In this document: positions 31,203-37,194 of the stretch, in pieces | How the letters are laid out: the number at the start of each line of letters is the position of its first letter | How positions within the stretch are numbered: the first letter of the stretch is position 1 | From: SIG578 sp045655125 | Lineage (GTDB): Bacteria; Bacillota; Clostridia; Oscillospirales; Ruminococcaceae | NCBI GenBank assembly: GCA_045655125.1 | Contig: JAZOOR010000069.1 | Coordinates: forward strand, 1 to 37,194 | DNA length: 37,194 nt | Direction of reading: 5' to 3' | The notes under the pieces: model-generated | Databases searched by the model: none | Told to the model about the DNA's origin: nothing | Seen by the model: only the letters and a program-made list of their open reading frames with translations | Made by a program: the position numbers and the translations under genes

Positions 31203-32717
31203 TTATAGAATTATACTTTTACCTGTCATTTCCTCGGGCTGAGGAAGATTTAAGATTTTGAGCATTGTGGGAGCAATATCAGCAAGCACGCCACCCTCAC
31301 GCAGAGTGCAGGGATAACCTACAACACAGAAAGGAACGGGGTTTGTTGTATGTGCTGTAAAGGGTTCTCCCTTTTCATCGCGCATATGGTCTGCATTTCC
31401 GTGGTCAGCAGTGATAAGAACTATACCACCCGCTTTTTCGGTAGCATCCACAACCTTTCCGACACAACTATCTACTGCTTCTACTGCGCTGACTGCTGCC
31501 TCAAACACACCTGTATGTCCGACCATATCACAGTTTGCAAGGTTGAGAATTATAACATCATATTTTCCGCTCTCGATGCGCTCTACGACATTTTCTGTTA
31601 CTTCATAGGCGCTCATTTCAGGCTTCATATCATAGGTTGCAACCTTGGGAGAGTTAACAAGGCATCTATCCTCTCCCTCGTACACCTTTTCAACACCGCC
31701 GTTAAAGAAGAATGTAACGTGTGCGTACTTCTCAGTTTCAGCAATTCTAAGCTGTGAAAGTCCCATCTTTGAAATATATTCTCCAAAGGTGTTGACAAGT
31801 GACTGAGGCTTGAATGCCACAGAAACATTGGGCATAGTTGCGTCATACTGTGTCATACATACAAATGTAGGAAGGACTGCACCACCGCGTCTTTTAAAGC
31901 CGCTAAACTCTGTGTCTACAAAGGTTCTTGTAATTTCTCTTGCACGGTCGGGGCGGAAATTGAAGAAAATAACCGAGTCTTCGCTCTTAATGTTTGCGTT
32001 TTCGGCGCATACTGTAGGGACAACAAACTCATCGGTTACTCCCTCGGCATACGAAGCCTTTACAGCTGCCACTGCATCAGAATTTTTGTTTCCCTCACCA
32101 TAAACCATTGCGGCATATGCCTTTTCAACGCGCTCCCAACGATTATCACGGTCCATAGCATAAAATCTGCCCATAACGGTAGCAACCCTGCCAACACCGA
32201 TTTTGAATAGCTCTCTTTCGAGCTCGCTGACAAAATCTGCGCCCGATGAGGGGGGAACATCTCTTCCATCAAGGAAACAATGAACAAAGACATCCTTAAC
32301 ACCCATAGCTTTTGCCATTTCAATCATACCGTAAAGGTGGGTGTTGTGGCTGTGAACACCGCCATCTGATAGAAGTCCCATAAAATGAAGAGCGCTGTTA
32401 TTCTCTACTGCATTTTTTATAGCATTAACAAGGGCTTCATTTTTAAGAATTTCACCCTCTTTGATATTCTTAGTGATACGGGTAAGCTCCTGATAAACAA
32501 TTCTGCCTGCTCCGATATTGGTGTGACCAACCTCACTGTTTCCCATCTGTCCGTCAGGAAGACCGACATCTCCGCCCGATGCACCTATTTCAGTTAATGG
32601 GTTACTTGAAAATATTTTATCAATGCTTGGAGTTTTAGCAGCTTTAATTGCATTATCCATTTCGGGAGCATTGCCAAAACCATCCAAAATCATTAAAACT
32701 AACGGCTTTTTACTCAT
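31203..32717 (-). CDS. gpmI: 2,3-bisphosphoglycerate-independent phosphoglycerate mutase
   Basis: iPGM interconverts 3- and 2-phosphoglycerate with two manganese ions and a phosphoserine intermediate. The 504-residue protein belongs to the alkaline phosphatase superfamily: LMILDGFGNAPEMDNAI (metal Asp), GQMGNSEVGHTNIGAGRIVY (catalytic Ser), HFMGLLSDGGVHSH, HCFLDGRDVPPSS, NFRPDRAREITR, NLANCDMVGHTG and TADHGNADHM (metal ligands). All expected motifs are present. It lies 19 bases after tpiA and is the last gene of the glycolytic operon before the terminator. Confidence 0.97.
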   Translation of the reverse strand: MSKKPLVLMILDGFGNAPEMDNAIKAAKTPSIDKIFSSNPLTEIGASGGDVGLPDGQMGNSEVGHTNIGAGRIVYQELTRITKNIKEGEILKNEALVNAIKNAVENNSALHFMGLLSDGGVHSHNTHLYGMIEMAKAMGVKDVFVHCFLDGRDVPPSSGADFVSELERELFKIGVGRVATVMGRFYAMDRDNRWERVEKAYAAMVYGEGNKNSDAVAAVKASYAEGVTDEFVVPTVCAENANIKSEDSVIFFNFRPDRAREITRTFVDTEFSGFKRRGGAVLPTFVCMTQYDATMPNVSVAFKPQSLVNTFGEYISKMGLSQLRIAETEKYAHVTFFFNGGVEKVYEGEDRCLVNSPKVATYDMKPEMSAYEVTENVVERIESGKYDVIILNLANCDMVGHTGVFEAAVSAVEAVDSCVGKVVDATEKAGGIVLITADHGNADHMRDEKGEPFTAHTTNPVPFCVVGYPCTLREGGVLADIAPTMLKILNLPQPEEMTGKSIIL

Positions 32718-32736
32718 TTTAAATTCCTCTTTTTTC

Positions 32737-33504
32737 TTATTTGCTTGCAGCTTTTACAATAACACCAAAATCAGCCGCTTTTAAGGATGCGCCGCCAATA
32801 AGTCCGCCGTCCAAATCAGGCTGAGAGAGGAGATCTGCTGCGTTCTGAGCATTCATTGAGCCGCCATACAGAACGGTTATCTTATCCGCCGTTTCCTTAC
32901 TGTAAAGCTTTGCAATAGTAGCTCTGATGGTAGCGCCTGCCTTATTTACTTGCTCACTCGTTGCAGTTTTTCCTGTTCCAATGGCCCAGACAGGCTCATA
33001 GGCAAAAACCATTTTTTCTACCTGCTCCATAGTTACTCCCATAAGGGCAATTTTACATTGCATAGCAACAAGTTCCTCGGTTATTCCCTGCTCGCGCTGC
33101 TCTAAATATTCGCCCACGCAAACAATAGGAATTAGACCCTCGCTGAGAGCTGCAAGTATTCTCTTATTAACGGTTACATCAGTTTCACCGAAATATGTTC
33201 TGCGCTCAGAGTGACCGATAATAACATACTCAACACCCATTTCACGAAGCATAGTAGCAGATATTTCACCTGTAAAGGCTCCCGCCTTTTCATAGTGGCA
33301 GTTCTGTGCTCCGACCTTAATATTGGTGCCTTTGGTTTCTCTGAGAGCTGTTTCTAAGTCTACAAACGGCACACAAATAACAACATCGCAATCTGCCCCC
33401 AAAGTTTCAGCTTTAAGTTCATTTACAAGAGTCTTTGCCTCAGAAGGAGTTTTATTCATTTTCCAGTTTCCTGCAATAATTGCTTTTCTCAAGGCTTTAT
33501 TCAT
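32737..33504 (-). CDS. tpiA: triosephosphate isomerase
   Basis: TIM barrel enzyme interconverting dihydroxyacetone phosphate and glyceraldehyde 3-phosphate. The 255 residues show AGNWKMNKTP (catalytic K15), YVIIGHSERRTYFGE (H98), FAYEPVWAIGTGKTA (E170) and the phosphate loop LYGGSMNAQNA with GLIGGASL. All catalytic residues are intact. ATG 33504 with an AAGGTGG ribosome site. It sits between pgk (75 bases upstream, with a hairpin in the gap) and gpmI. Confidence 0.98.
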   Translation of the reverse strand: MNKALRKAIIAGNWKMNKTPSEAKTLVNELKAETLGADCDVVICVPFVDLETALRETKGTNIKVGAQNCHYEKAGAFTGEISATMLREMGVEYVIIGHSERRTYFGETDVTVNKRILAALSEGLIPIVCVGEYLEQREQGITEELVAMQCKIALMGVTMEQVEKMVFAYEPVWAIGTGKTATSEQVNKAGATIRATIAKLYSKETADKITVLYGGSMNAQNAADLLSQPDLDGGLIGGASLKAADFGVIVKAASK

Positions 33505-33530
33505 TTTGTGCCACCTTTCTTAATTACAAA

Positions 33531-33563
33531 TTTGCAGGCAGCCCTGTAAAAGCCGCCTGCAAA
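33531..33563 (-). promoter_or_regulatory. intercistronic hairpin between pgk and tpiA
   Basis: TTTGCAGGC (33531-33539) pairs with GCCTGCAAA (33555-33563), a perfect 9-bp stem with a 15-base loop. On the minus strand only AAATTTG follows, so it is not a full terminator; it may be a partial terminator or an RNA-stability hairpin that adjusts the pgk to tpiA ratio. Confidence 0.55.
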
Positions 33564-33579
33564 AACATTATATTATATC

Positions 33580-34770
33580 TTATTTATCTTCAAGGCAGGC
33601 AATTCCGGGAAGCTCAAGACCCTCAAGGAATTCAAGAGATGCGCCGCCACCGGTTGAAACGTGGGTCATCTTATCGGCATAGCCGAGTTTTTCAACAGCT
33701 GCAGCGCTGTCGCCACCGCCGATGATAGAAATAGCGCCGGAGTTTGCAATAGCCTCTGCAACAGAGCAGGTGCCGCCTGCAAAGTTTTTCCATTCGGAAA
33801 CACCCATAGGTCCATTCCAGACAACAGTTCCTGCTGCTTTAAGAGTTTCTGCATAAAGCTTCTGGGTTTTTTCACCGATGTCAAGTCCCATCCAGCCATC
33901 AGGCATTTCATCGGATGAAACGGTCATAAATTCGGTATTCTCATCGTATTCCTTACCGATAATATTATCAACGGGGAGAAGGAAGTTTACCTTTTTCTCC
34001 TCTGCTTTTTTAAGGATTTCCTTCGCAAGCTCAAGCTTGTCATCCTCGCAGATAGAGGTTCCGATATTCTTACCAAGAGCCTTAAAGAAGGTGTAAGCCA
34101 TACCGCCGCCGATAATAATGCTGTCGCATTTATCTAAGAGGTTATTGATAACGCCGATTTTATCAGAAACCTTTGCACCGCCTAAGATTGCAACAAAGGG
34201 ACGCTTGGGGTCTGCAAGAGCAGCACCCATAATGCTGATTTCTTTCTGAATGAGGTAGCCGCAAACTGAGGGCAGATAGTGAGAAACGCCCTCGGTAGAA
34301 GCGTGTGCTCTGTGAGCGGTTCCAAATGCGTCATTTACAAAAATTTCAGCAAAAGAAGCGAGTTTCTTTGCAAACTCAGGCTCATTTTTAGTTTCCTCTT
34401 TGTGGAAACGGACATTTTCGAGAAGAGCAACCTCGCCATCCATAAGGCTATCGCAGATAGCCTTGGCATCGTCACCGATAACATCCTTTGCCATTTTAAC
34501 CTCGCAGCCGAGGAGTTCGGAAAGGCGAACTGCAACAGGCTGGAGAGAATATTCCATTTTGAACTCGCCCTTGGGACGACCCATATGAGAGCAAAGAATA
34601 ACCTTTGCTCCATTATCCTTAAGATATTTTATAGTTTTAAGAGCGCCGCGAATTCTCTTATCGTCAGCAATTTTTCCATCCTTAAAAGGAACATTAAAAT
34701 CACAGCGGACAAGCACTTTTTTGCCTGCAACGGCAATGTCTTCAACAGTTTTTTTGTTAACAGAGGTCAT
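33580..34770 (-). CDS. pgk: phosphoglycerate kinase
   Basis: PGK makes ATP and 3-phosphoglycerate from 1,3-bisphosphoglycerate. The 396-residue two-lobed enzyme shows KVLVRCDFNVPFKDGKI, CSHMGRPKGEF, LLENVRFHKEETKN, NDAFGTAHRAHAST, ILGGAKVSDKIGVI, NGPMGVSEWK and GGGDSAAAVEKLG. First gene of the pgk-tpiA-gpmI operon, with AAAGGATG before ATG 34770 and a sigma-A promoter at 34823-34851. gap, eno and the CggR repressor are not in the window. Confidence 0.98.
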   Translation of the reverse strand: MTSVNKKTVEDIAVAGKKVLVRCDFNVPFKDGKIADDKRIRGALKTIKYLKDNGAKVILCSHMGRPKGEFKMEYSLQPVAVRLSELLGCEVKMAKDVIGDDAKAICDSLMDGEVALLENVRFHKEETKNEPEFAKKLASFAEIFVNDAFGTAHRAHASTEGVSHYLPSVCGYLIQKEISIMGAALADPKRPFVAILGGAKVSDKIGVINNLLDKCDSIIIGGGMAYTFFKALGKNIGTSICEDDKLELAKEILKKAEEKKVNFLLPVDNIIGKEYDENTEFMTVSSDEMPDGWMGLDIGEKTQKLYAETLKAAGTVVWNGPMGVSEWKNFAGGTCSVAEAIANSGAISIIGGGDSAAAVEKLGYADKMTHVSTGGGASLEFLEGLELPGIACLEDK

Positions 34771-34822
34771 TTATAAAACATCCTTTCAATAAATTCATTA
34801 TTAAGGTTTTATTACCTAAACT

Positions 34823-34851
34823 ATTTTATAACATATACAAGATTTTTTCAA
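34823..34851 (-). promoter_or_regulatory. sigma-A promoter of the glycolytic operon
   Basis: TTGAAA (34851-34846), 17 bases, TAAAAT (34828-34823) on the minus strand. It lies in the AT-rich gap between trmL and pgk. No operator-like palindrome stands out beside it. Confidence 0.7.
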
Positions 34852-34891
34852 GATAAATTTTTAACATATTTACCATTTTATGTAGTATTTT

Positions 34892-35386
34892 TTAGTCAAA
34901 AAGTGTTCCGAAGTTCTGAAGAGTCGGGAAATTCCATTGTCTTAGTACCTCATAAACTCCAATTGCAACCGAGTTTGAAAGATTTAAGCTCCGCGCCTCC
35001 GAAATCATTGGCATTCTTACGCATTTTTCTCGGTTATCAAGCAGCAGGCTCTCAGGCAGTCCCCTGTCTTCCCTACCGAAAAAGAGATAACAACCATCGG
35101 GGTACCTGGCGTCGCTGTATACCCGCTTTGATTTTGTGCTGAAAAAATAAAATTTTTCTGTTTCATCCTTATGCTGCTCTAAAAAATCGCAGAGGCTGTC
35201 ATAGTAGGTTATATCAAGCATATGCCAATAATCAAGACCTGCGTGTTTTAGCTTTTTATCATCAACAGTAAAGCCCATCGGTTTTACAAGGTGCAGCCTT
35301 GCGCCAGTAACGGCACAGGTGCGAGCGATATTTCCTGTATTCTGAGGGATTTGCGGCTCTACCAAAACTATATTTATTTGCGACAT
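34892..35386 (-). CDS. trmL: tRNA (cytidine(34)-2'-O)-methyltransferase
   Basis: SPOUT-fold methyltransferase that 2'-O-methylates the wobble nucleotide of certain leucine tRNAs. The 164 residues start MSQINIVLVEPQIPQNTGNI, followed by ARTCAVTGARLHLVKPMGF, the knot motif YLFFGREDRGLPESLL and MPMISEARSLNLSNSVAIGV. Length is typical for TrmL/YibK. ATG 35386 has AAAGGAAAC upstream. It stands alone between the glycolytic operon promoter and the divergent YtxH-like gene. Confidence 0.95.
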   Translation of the reverse strand: MSQINIVLVEPQIPQNTGNIARTCAVTGARLHLVKPMGFTVDDKKLKHAGLDYWHMLDITYYDSLCDFLEQHKDETEKFYFFSTKSKRVYSDARYPDGCYLFFGREDRGLPESLLLDNREKCVRMPMISEARSLNLSNSVAIGVYEVLRQWNFPTLQNFGTLFD

Positions 35387-35463
35387 AGTGTTTCCTTTTT
35401 CCTTTGATTTTTAAAATAATTCTGGACAAAATAATAGCATAGAATATGAAAGGAGTAATAAGA

Positions 35464-35673
35464 ATGAGAAAAAATTCAGGCAAAATGGCGACAGGCGTTG
35501 CTATCGGAATGACTGTCGGTGCAGCGCTTGGTGCTATTGGTGCAATTAGTATGCCCAATATGACAAACTCTAAATTTATGAGAAAAGCAAAAAAGACAGT
35601 CAGAAGAAATGCTGATAAGGCTATAAGCGGTATTGAAAGCATTATGGACTCAATTCCAAAAATGATGGGTTAA
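35464..35673 (+). CDS. YtxH-like small glycine-zipper protein
   Basis: A 69-residue protein. It has a basic N-terminus, one hydrophobic glycine-rich segment (GVAIGMTVGAALGAIGAISM, about residues 10-29) and a basic amphipathic C-terminal half (RKAKKTVRRNADKAISGIES). This matches the general plan of YtxH-type small membrane or stress-associated proteins, but the family call is tentative. The ATG at 35464 is preferred because AAAGGAG (35448-35454) lies eight bases upstream; the earlier ATG at 35446 is next to that site. It is followed directly by a strong bidirectional terminator. Confidence 0.78.
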   Translation: MRKNSGKMATGVAIGMTVGAALGAIGAISMPNMTNSKFMRKAKKTVRRNADKAISGIESIMDSIPKMMG

Positions 35674-35679
35674 CTCTAC

Positions 35680-35716
35680 AAAGGGATGATTTCACTTAGG
35701 TGAAATCATCCCTTTT
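35680..35716. terminator. bidirectional terminator between convergent genes
   Basis: AAAGGGATGATTTCAC (35680-35695) pairs perfectly over 16 bp with GTGAAATCATCCCTTT (35700-35715) around TTAG. On the plus strand TGAGTTTATTTTT follows; on the minus strand the stem ends in TTTG. It serves the YtxH-like gene and probably the minus-strand SLAP-like gene. Confidence 0.88.
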
Positions 35717-35720
35717 GAGT

Positions 35721-36335
35721 TTATTTTTGTGTAAAGTCAAATTCGGTTGTGATGGTATACTTTGAAAGGTCGGTTATATCAATATTAACATAATCGGCAT
35801 CAAAGATTATACGCCAAGGACGAGAGTGCCCATTTTTAAGACTACCAAAATCCTCTTTTAAAAACTCGAAATATGCTCCTCCGATATTATCATCAGCAGG
35901 AGTTCTTACTGTTATATTGCCCTTAATATCATATATTTCGTGACCTGTGAAGTTTCTCATATAGCCATCTATGACAAGGTTATTATCCTTATCAAACTGA
36001 GCATAATAGCCAACAAAGTTAACTCCCTCGCGAATACCGCCGTTTTCATCAATTATCTTAAGGCGGCGTTCGTGCTCCACTGTTTTTTCATCTGTCTTTT
36101 CAGCAGCGGAGGCCTTGGGGCCATAGCTTACAGGTGACTGTGTTTCAACGTATATAATCATTCCCACAAAAATAGCTATAACCAAGGCTCCAAGCAGGGA
36201 GCAAAGCAGGATAACGAGCTTTTTTTGTTTCTTTTTACCCTCATTTGTCTCAGTAATCTGTGCAGATTGTTTTTTTAGCCTTTCAAGCTCACCTGAAACT
36301 ATATCAATTTCTTTAAGGTCGCGTTTTTTTGCCAT
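35721..36335 (-). CDS. membrane-anchored protein with SLAP-like extracellular domain
   Basis: A 204-residue bitopic protein. It has a charged cytoplasmic N-terminus (1-39), a membrane helix (LVILLCSLLGALVIAIFVGM, about 40-63), a linker, and a C-terminal beta-rich domain (about 95-204). The latter reads VNFVGYYAQFDKDNNLVIDG, YMRNFTGHEIYDIKGNITVR, GSLKNGHSRPWRIIFDA and DLSKYTIT. The pattern of an RN-x-(T/G) turn, a repeated beta strand and RPW-x-x-x-F recalls the SLAP domain found in Bacillota surface proteins; this is recognition by eye and moderate. The ATG at 36335 (MAKKRD) lies eight bases after GGAG; the ATG six bases earlier is too close to it. The next gene upstream encodes a transglutaminase-like protein. 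Confidence 0.7.
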   Translation of the reverse strand: MAKKRDLKEIDIVSGELERLKKQSAQITETNEGKKKQKKLVILLCSLLGALVIAIFVGMIIYVETQSPVSYGPKASAAEKTDEKTVEHERRLKIIDENGGIREGVNFVGYYAQFDKDNNLVIDGYMRNFTGHEIYDIKGNITVRTPADDNIGGAYFEFLKEDFGSLKNGHSRPWRIIFDADYVNIDITDLSKYTITTEFDFTQK

Positions 36336-36376
36336 AATCATAACTCCATATATTTTTTAATTTAATTAACGAAAAT

Positions 36377-36405
36377 AGTTTAGCATATTTTAGATAAAAG
36401 AGCAA
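36377..36405 (-). promoter_or_regulatory. candidate promoter for the SLAP-like gene
   Basis: TTGCTC (36405-36400), 17 bases, TAAACT (36382-36377), with TGC just before the -10 (extended -10) on the minus strand. It lies right after the stop of the transglutaminase-like gene. Confidence 0.5.
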
Positions 36406-36408
36406 GCA

Positions 36409-37194
36409 TTATTCAAATATGAGTTTTACGCTTATTATCCCTTTTTCTGCATCGCGGGTGTAATCAATGTTGTTGACGCTCACAAGCTTTTTATCTGTTA
36501 TGCTTTGGTTTGCTTTATTTAAAATATTGTTATAATTTTCAGCTATATATTTTACCGCGTCATCTGTGCTTACACCTGAAAATTTCATATGAGCATACTC
36601 ATATCCGTTATTTGCTGAAAATGCCATTGCCCTTGCGACAAAATCAATGTTTACATTTTCACACTCAAGACCATAAAACTCAAAGAAATTATATCTTGTA
36701 CCAAGAGCCTGTGGAATATCATAAGCATTGTCTTTAACGATATGGTCTTTTTCAATTTCCTCTTGTGAAAGGTTAAAATAATCAAATTTCAGAGCCTCGA
36801 TTTTGCCACCGTTTATTATAGGGTCATCAGCGGTGACATCAACATGGTAATATTCTCCACCAAGCTTTACCATATTCCATTCGTGGTTATCTCCGTTAAA
36901 CTCACCTTTTACAGAGATACACTGAACCCCCGCCTGACGCATAAGATAATGAAACGCATTTGCATACCCTTCGCAAACGGCGGTGCCGTCTACAAGCGGT
37001 CCACATAGATTATGGGAATTTTCCGCTTTAAGTGTGGTATCATATTTTGTATTCTCAACAAGACTATCGTGAATTATTCTTTCTCTTTCAAGCACAGACA
37101 TAGAGCCATTGACCTTTGCTAAAATCTCTTTTGATTTTTGTAGCATTAGCGTTTCAAGCTCTTTTACTTTATCCATTTTGCCGTTAAAGGGAAT
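36409..37194 (-). CDS. transglutaminase-like domain protein, 5' part beyond window
   Basis: The visible 261 residues contain the papain-fold transglutaminase-like core. The catalytic Cys is in GTAVCEGYANAFHYLMRQAG, the His in NGDNHEWNMVKLGGEYYHVD, and the Asp in VDVTADDP. An N-terminal helical region (ELETLMLQKSKEILAKVNGS) and a C-terminal part of about 85 residues surround it. The frame is open through an ATG at 37176 to the window edge. No ribosome site precedes that ATG, so the real start probably lies outside, perhaps with a signal peptide or membrane anchor. Bacterial members usually act as peptidases or cross-linkers at the cell surface; substrate unknown. Confidence 0.82.
   Translation of the reverse strand: MPFNGKMDKVKELETLMLQKSKEILAKVNGSMSVLERERIIHDSLVENTKYDTTLKAENSHNLCGPLVDGTAVCEGYANAFHYLMRQAGVQCISVKGEFNGDNHEWNMVKLGGEYYHVDVTADDPIINGGKIEALKFDYFNLSQEEIEKDHIVKDNAYDIPQALGTRYNFFEFYGLECENVNIDFVARAMAFSANNGYEYAHMKFSGVSTDDAVKYIAENYNNILNKANQSITDKKLVSVNNIDYTRDAEKGIISVKLIFE

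Overview
The window looks like chromosomal DNA from an anaerobic, spore-forming member of the Bacillota (class Clostridia, perhaps an Oscillospirales-type gut lineage). The reasons are the AT-rich composition, consensus sigma-A promoters, AGGAGG-type ribosome sites, a Gram-positive PolC, and sporulation genes (cwlD, yabP, yabQ, a spoVB-type flippase). The lineage is inferred from gene content only. No tRNA, rRNA, CRISPR array, transposase or phage gene was seen.

Layout. (1) 1-1.9 kb, minus strand: cwlD-radA, with radA cut by the left edge; cwlD probably starts at a GTG behind a perfect SD. (2) 1.9-13.2 kb, minus: one long operon from a consensus promoter at 13152-13180: pyrH-frr-uppS-cdsA-dxr-rseP-ispG-polC-unknown membrane protein, ending at a strong terminator at 1911. 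It joins UMP phosphorylation, ribosome recycling, isoprenoid synthesis (dxr, ispG), isoprenoid chain elongation (uppS), CDP-diacylglycerol synthesis, an intramembrane protease and the replicative polymerase. (3) 13.2-18.5 kb, minus: a THUMP methyltransferase, then (in transcription order) spoVB-like flippase, HU, S4 protein, yabP, yabQ, divIC/ftsB, S1 protein. This is the conserved clostridial spore/division cluster. (4) 18.5-26.7 kb, minus: recJ-rel-dtd-MBL hydrolase-hemZ-nucleoside kinase, plus a zinc-ribbon gene with its own promoter. (5) 26.9-30.1 kb, plus: ligA-comEA-like-mtnN. (6) 30.1-31.1 kb: accessory-looking island, discussed below. (7) 31.2-34.8 kb, minus: pgk-tpiA-gpmI glycolytic operon with its own promoter. 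(8) 34.9-37.2 kb: trmL, a YtxH-like small protein, a membrane-anchored SLAP-like protein and a transglutaminase-like protein cut by the right edge.

The least ordinary part is 30.1-31.1 kb. It holds a 56-residue two-helix membrane peptide with its own extended -10 promoter and perfect SD. Next comes a dense cascade of short palindromes arranged with two-fold symmetry around a central hairpin, all enclosed by inverted AAAAGCCGCTGC ends. On the opposite strand is a 76-residue membrane peptide with an acidic, cysteine-clustered tail. The rest is well-known housekeeping with some notable regulatory details: an SD-overlapping hairpin at cwlD, a terminator directly in front of the S4 gene, and an inverted repeat over the pyrH operon -35.
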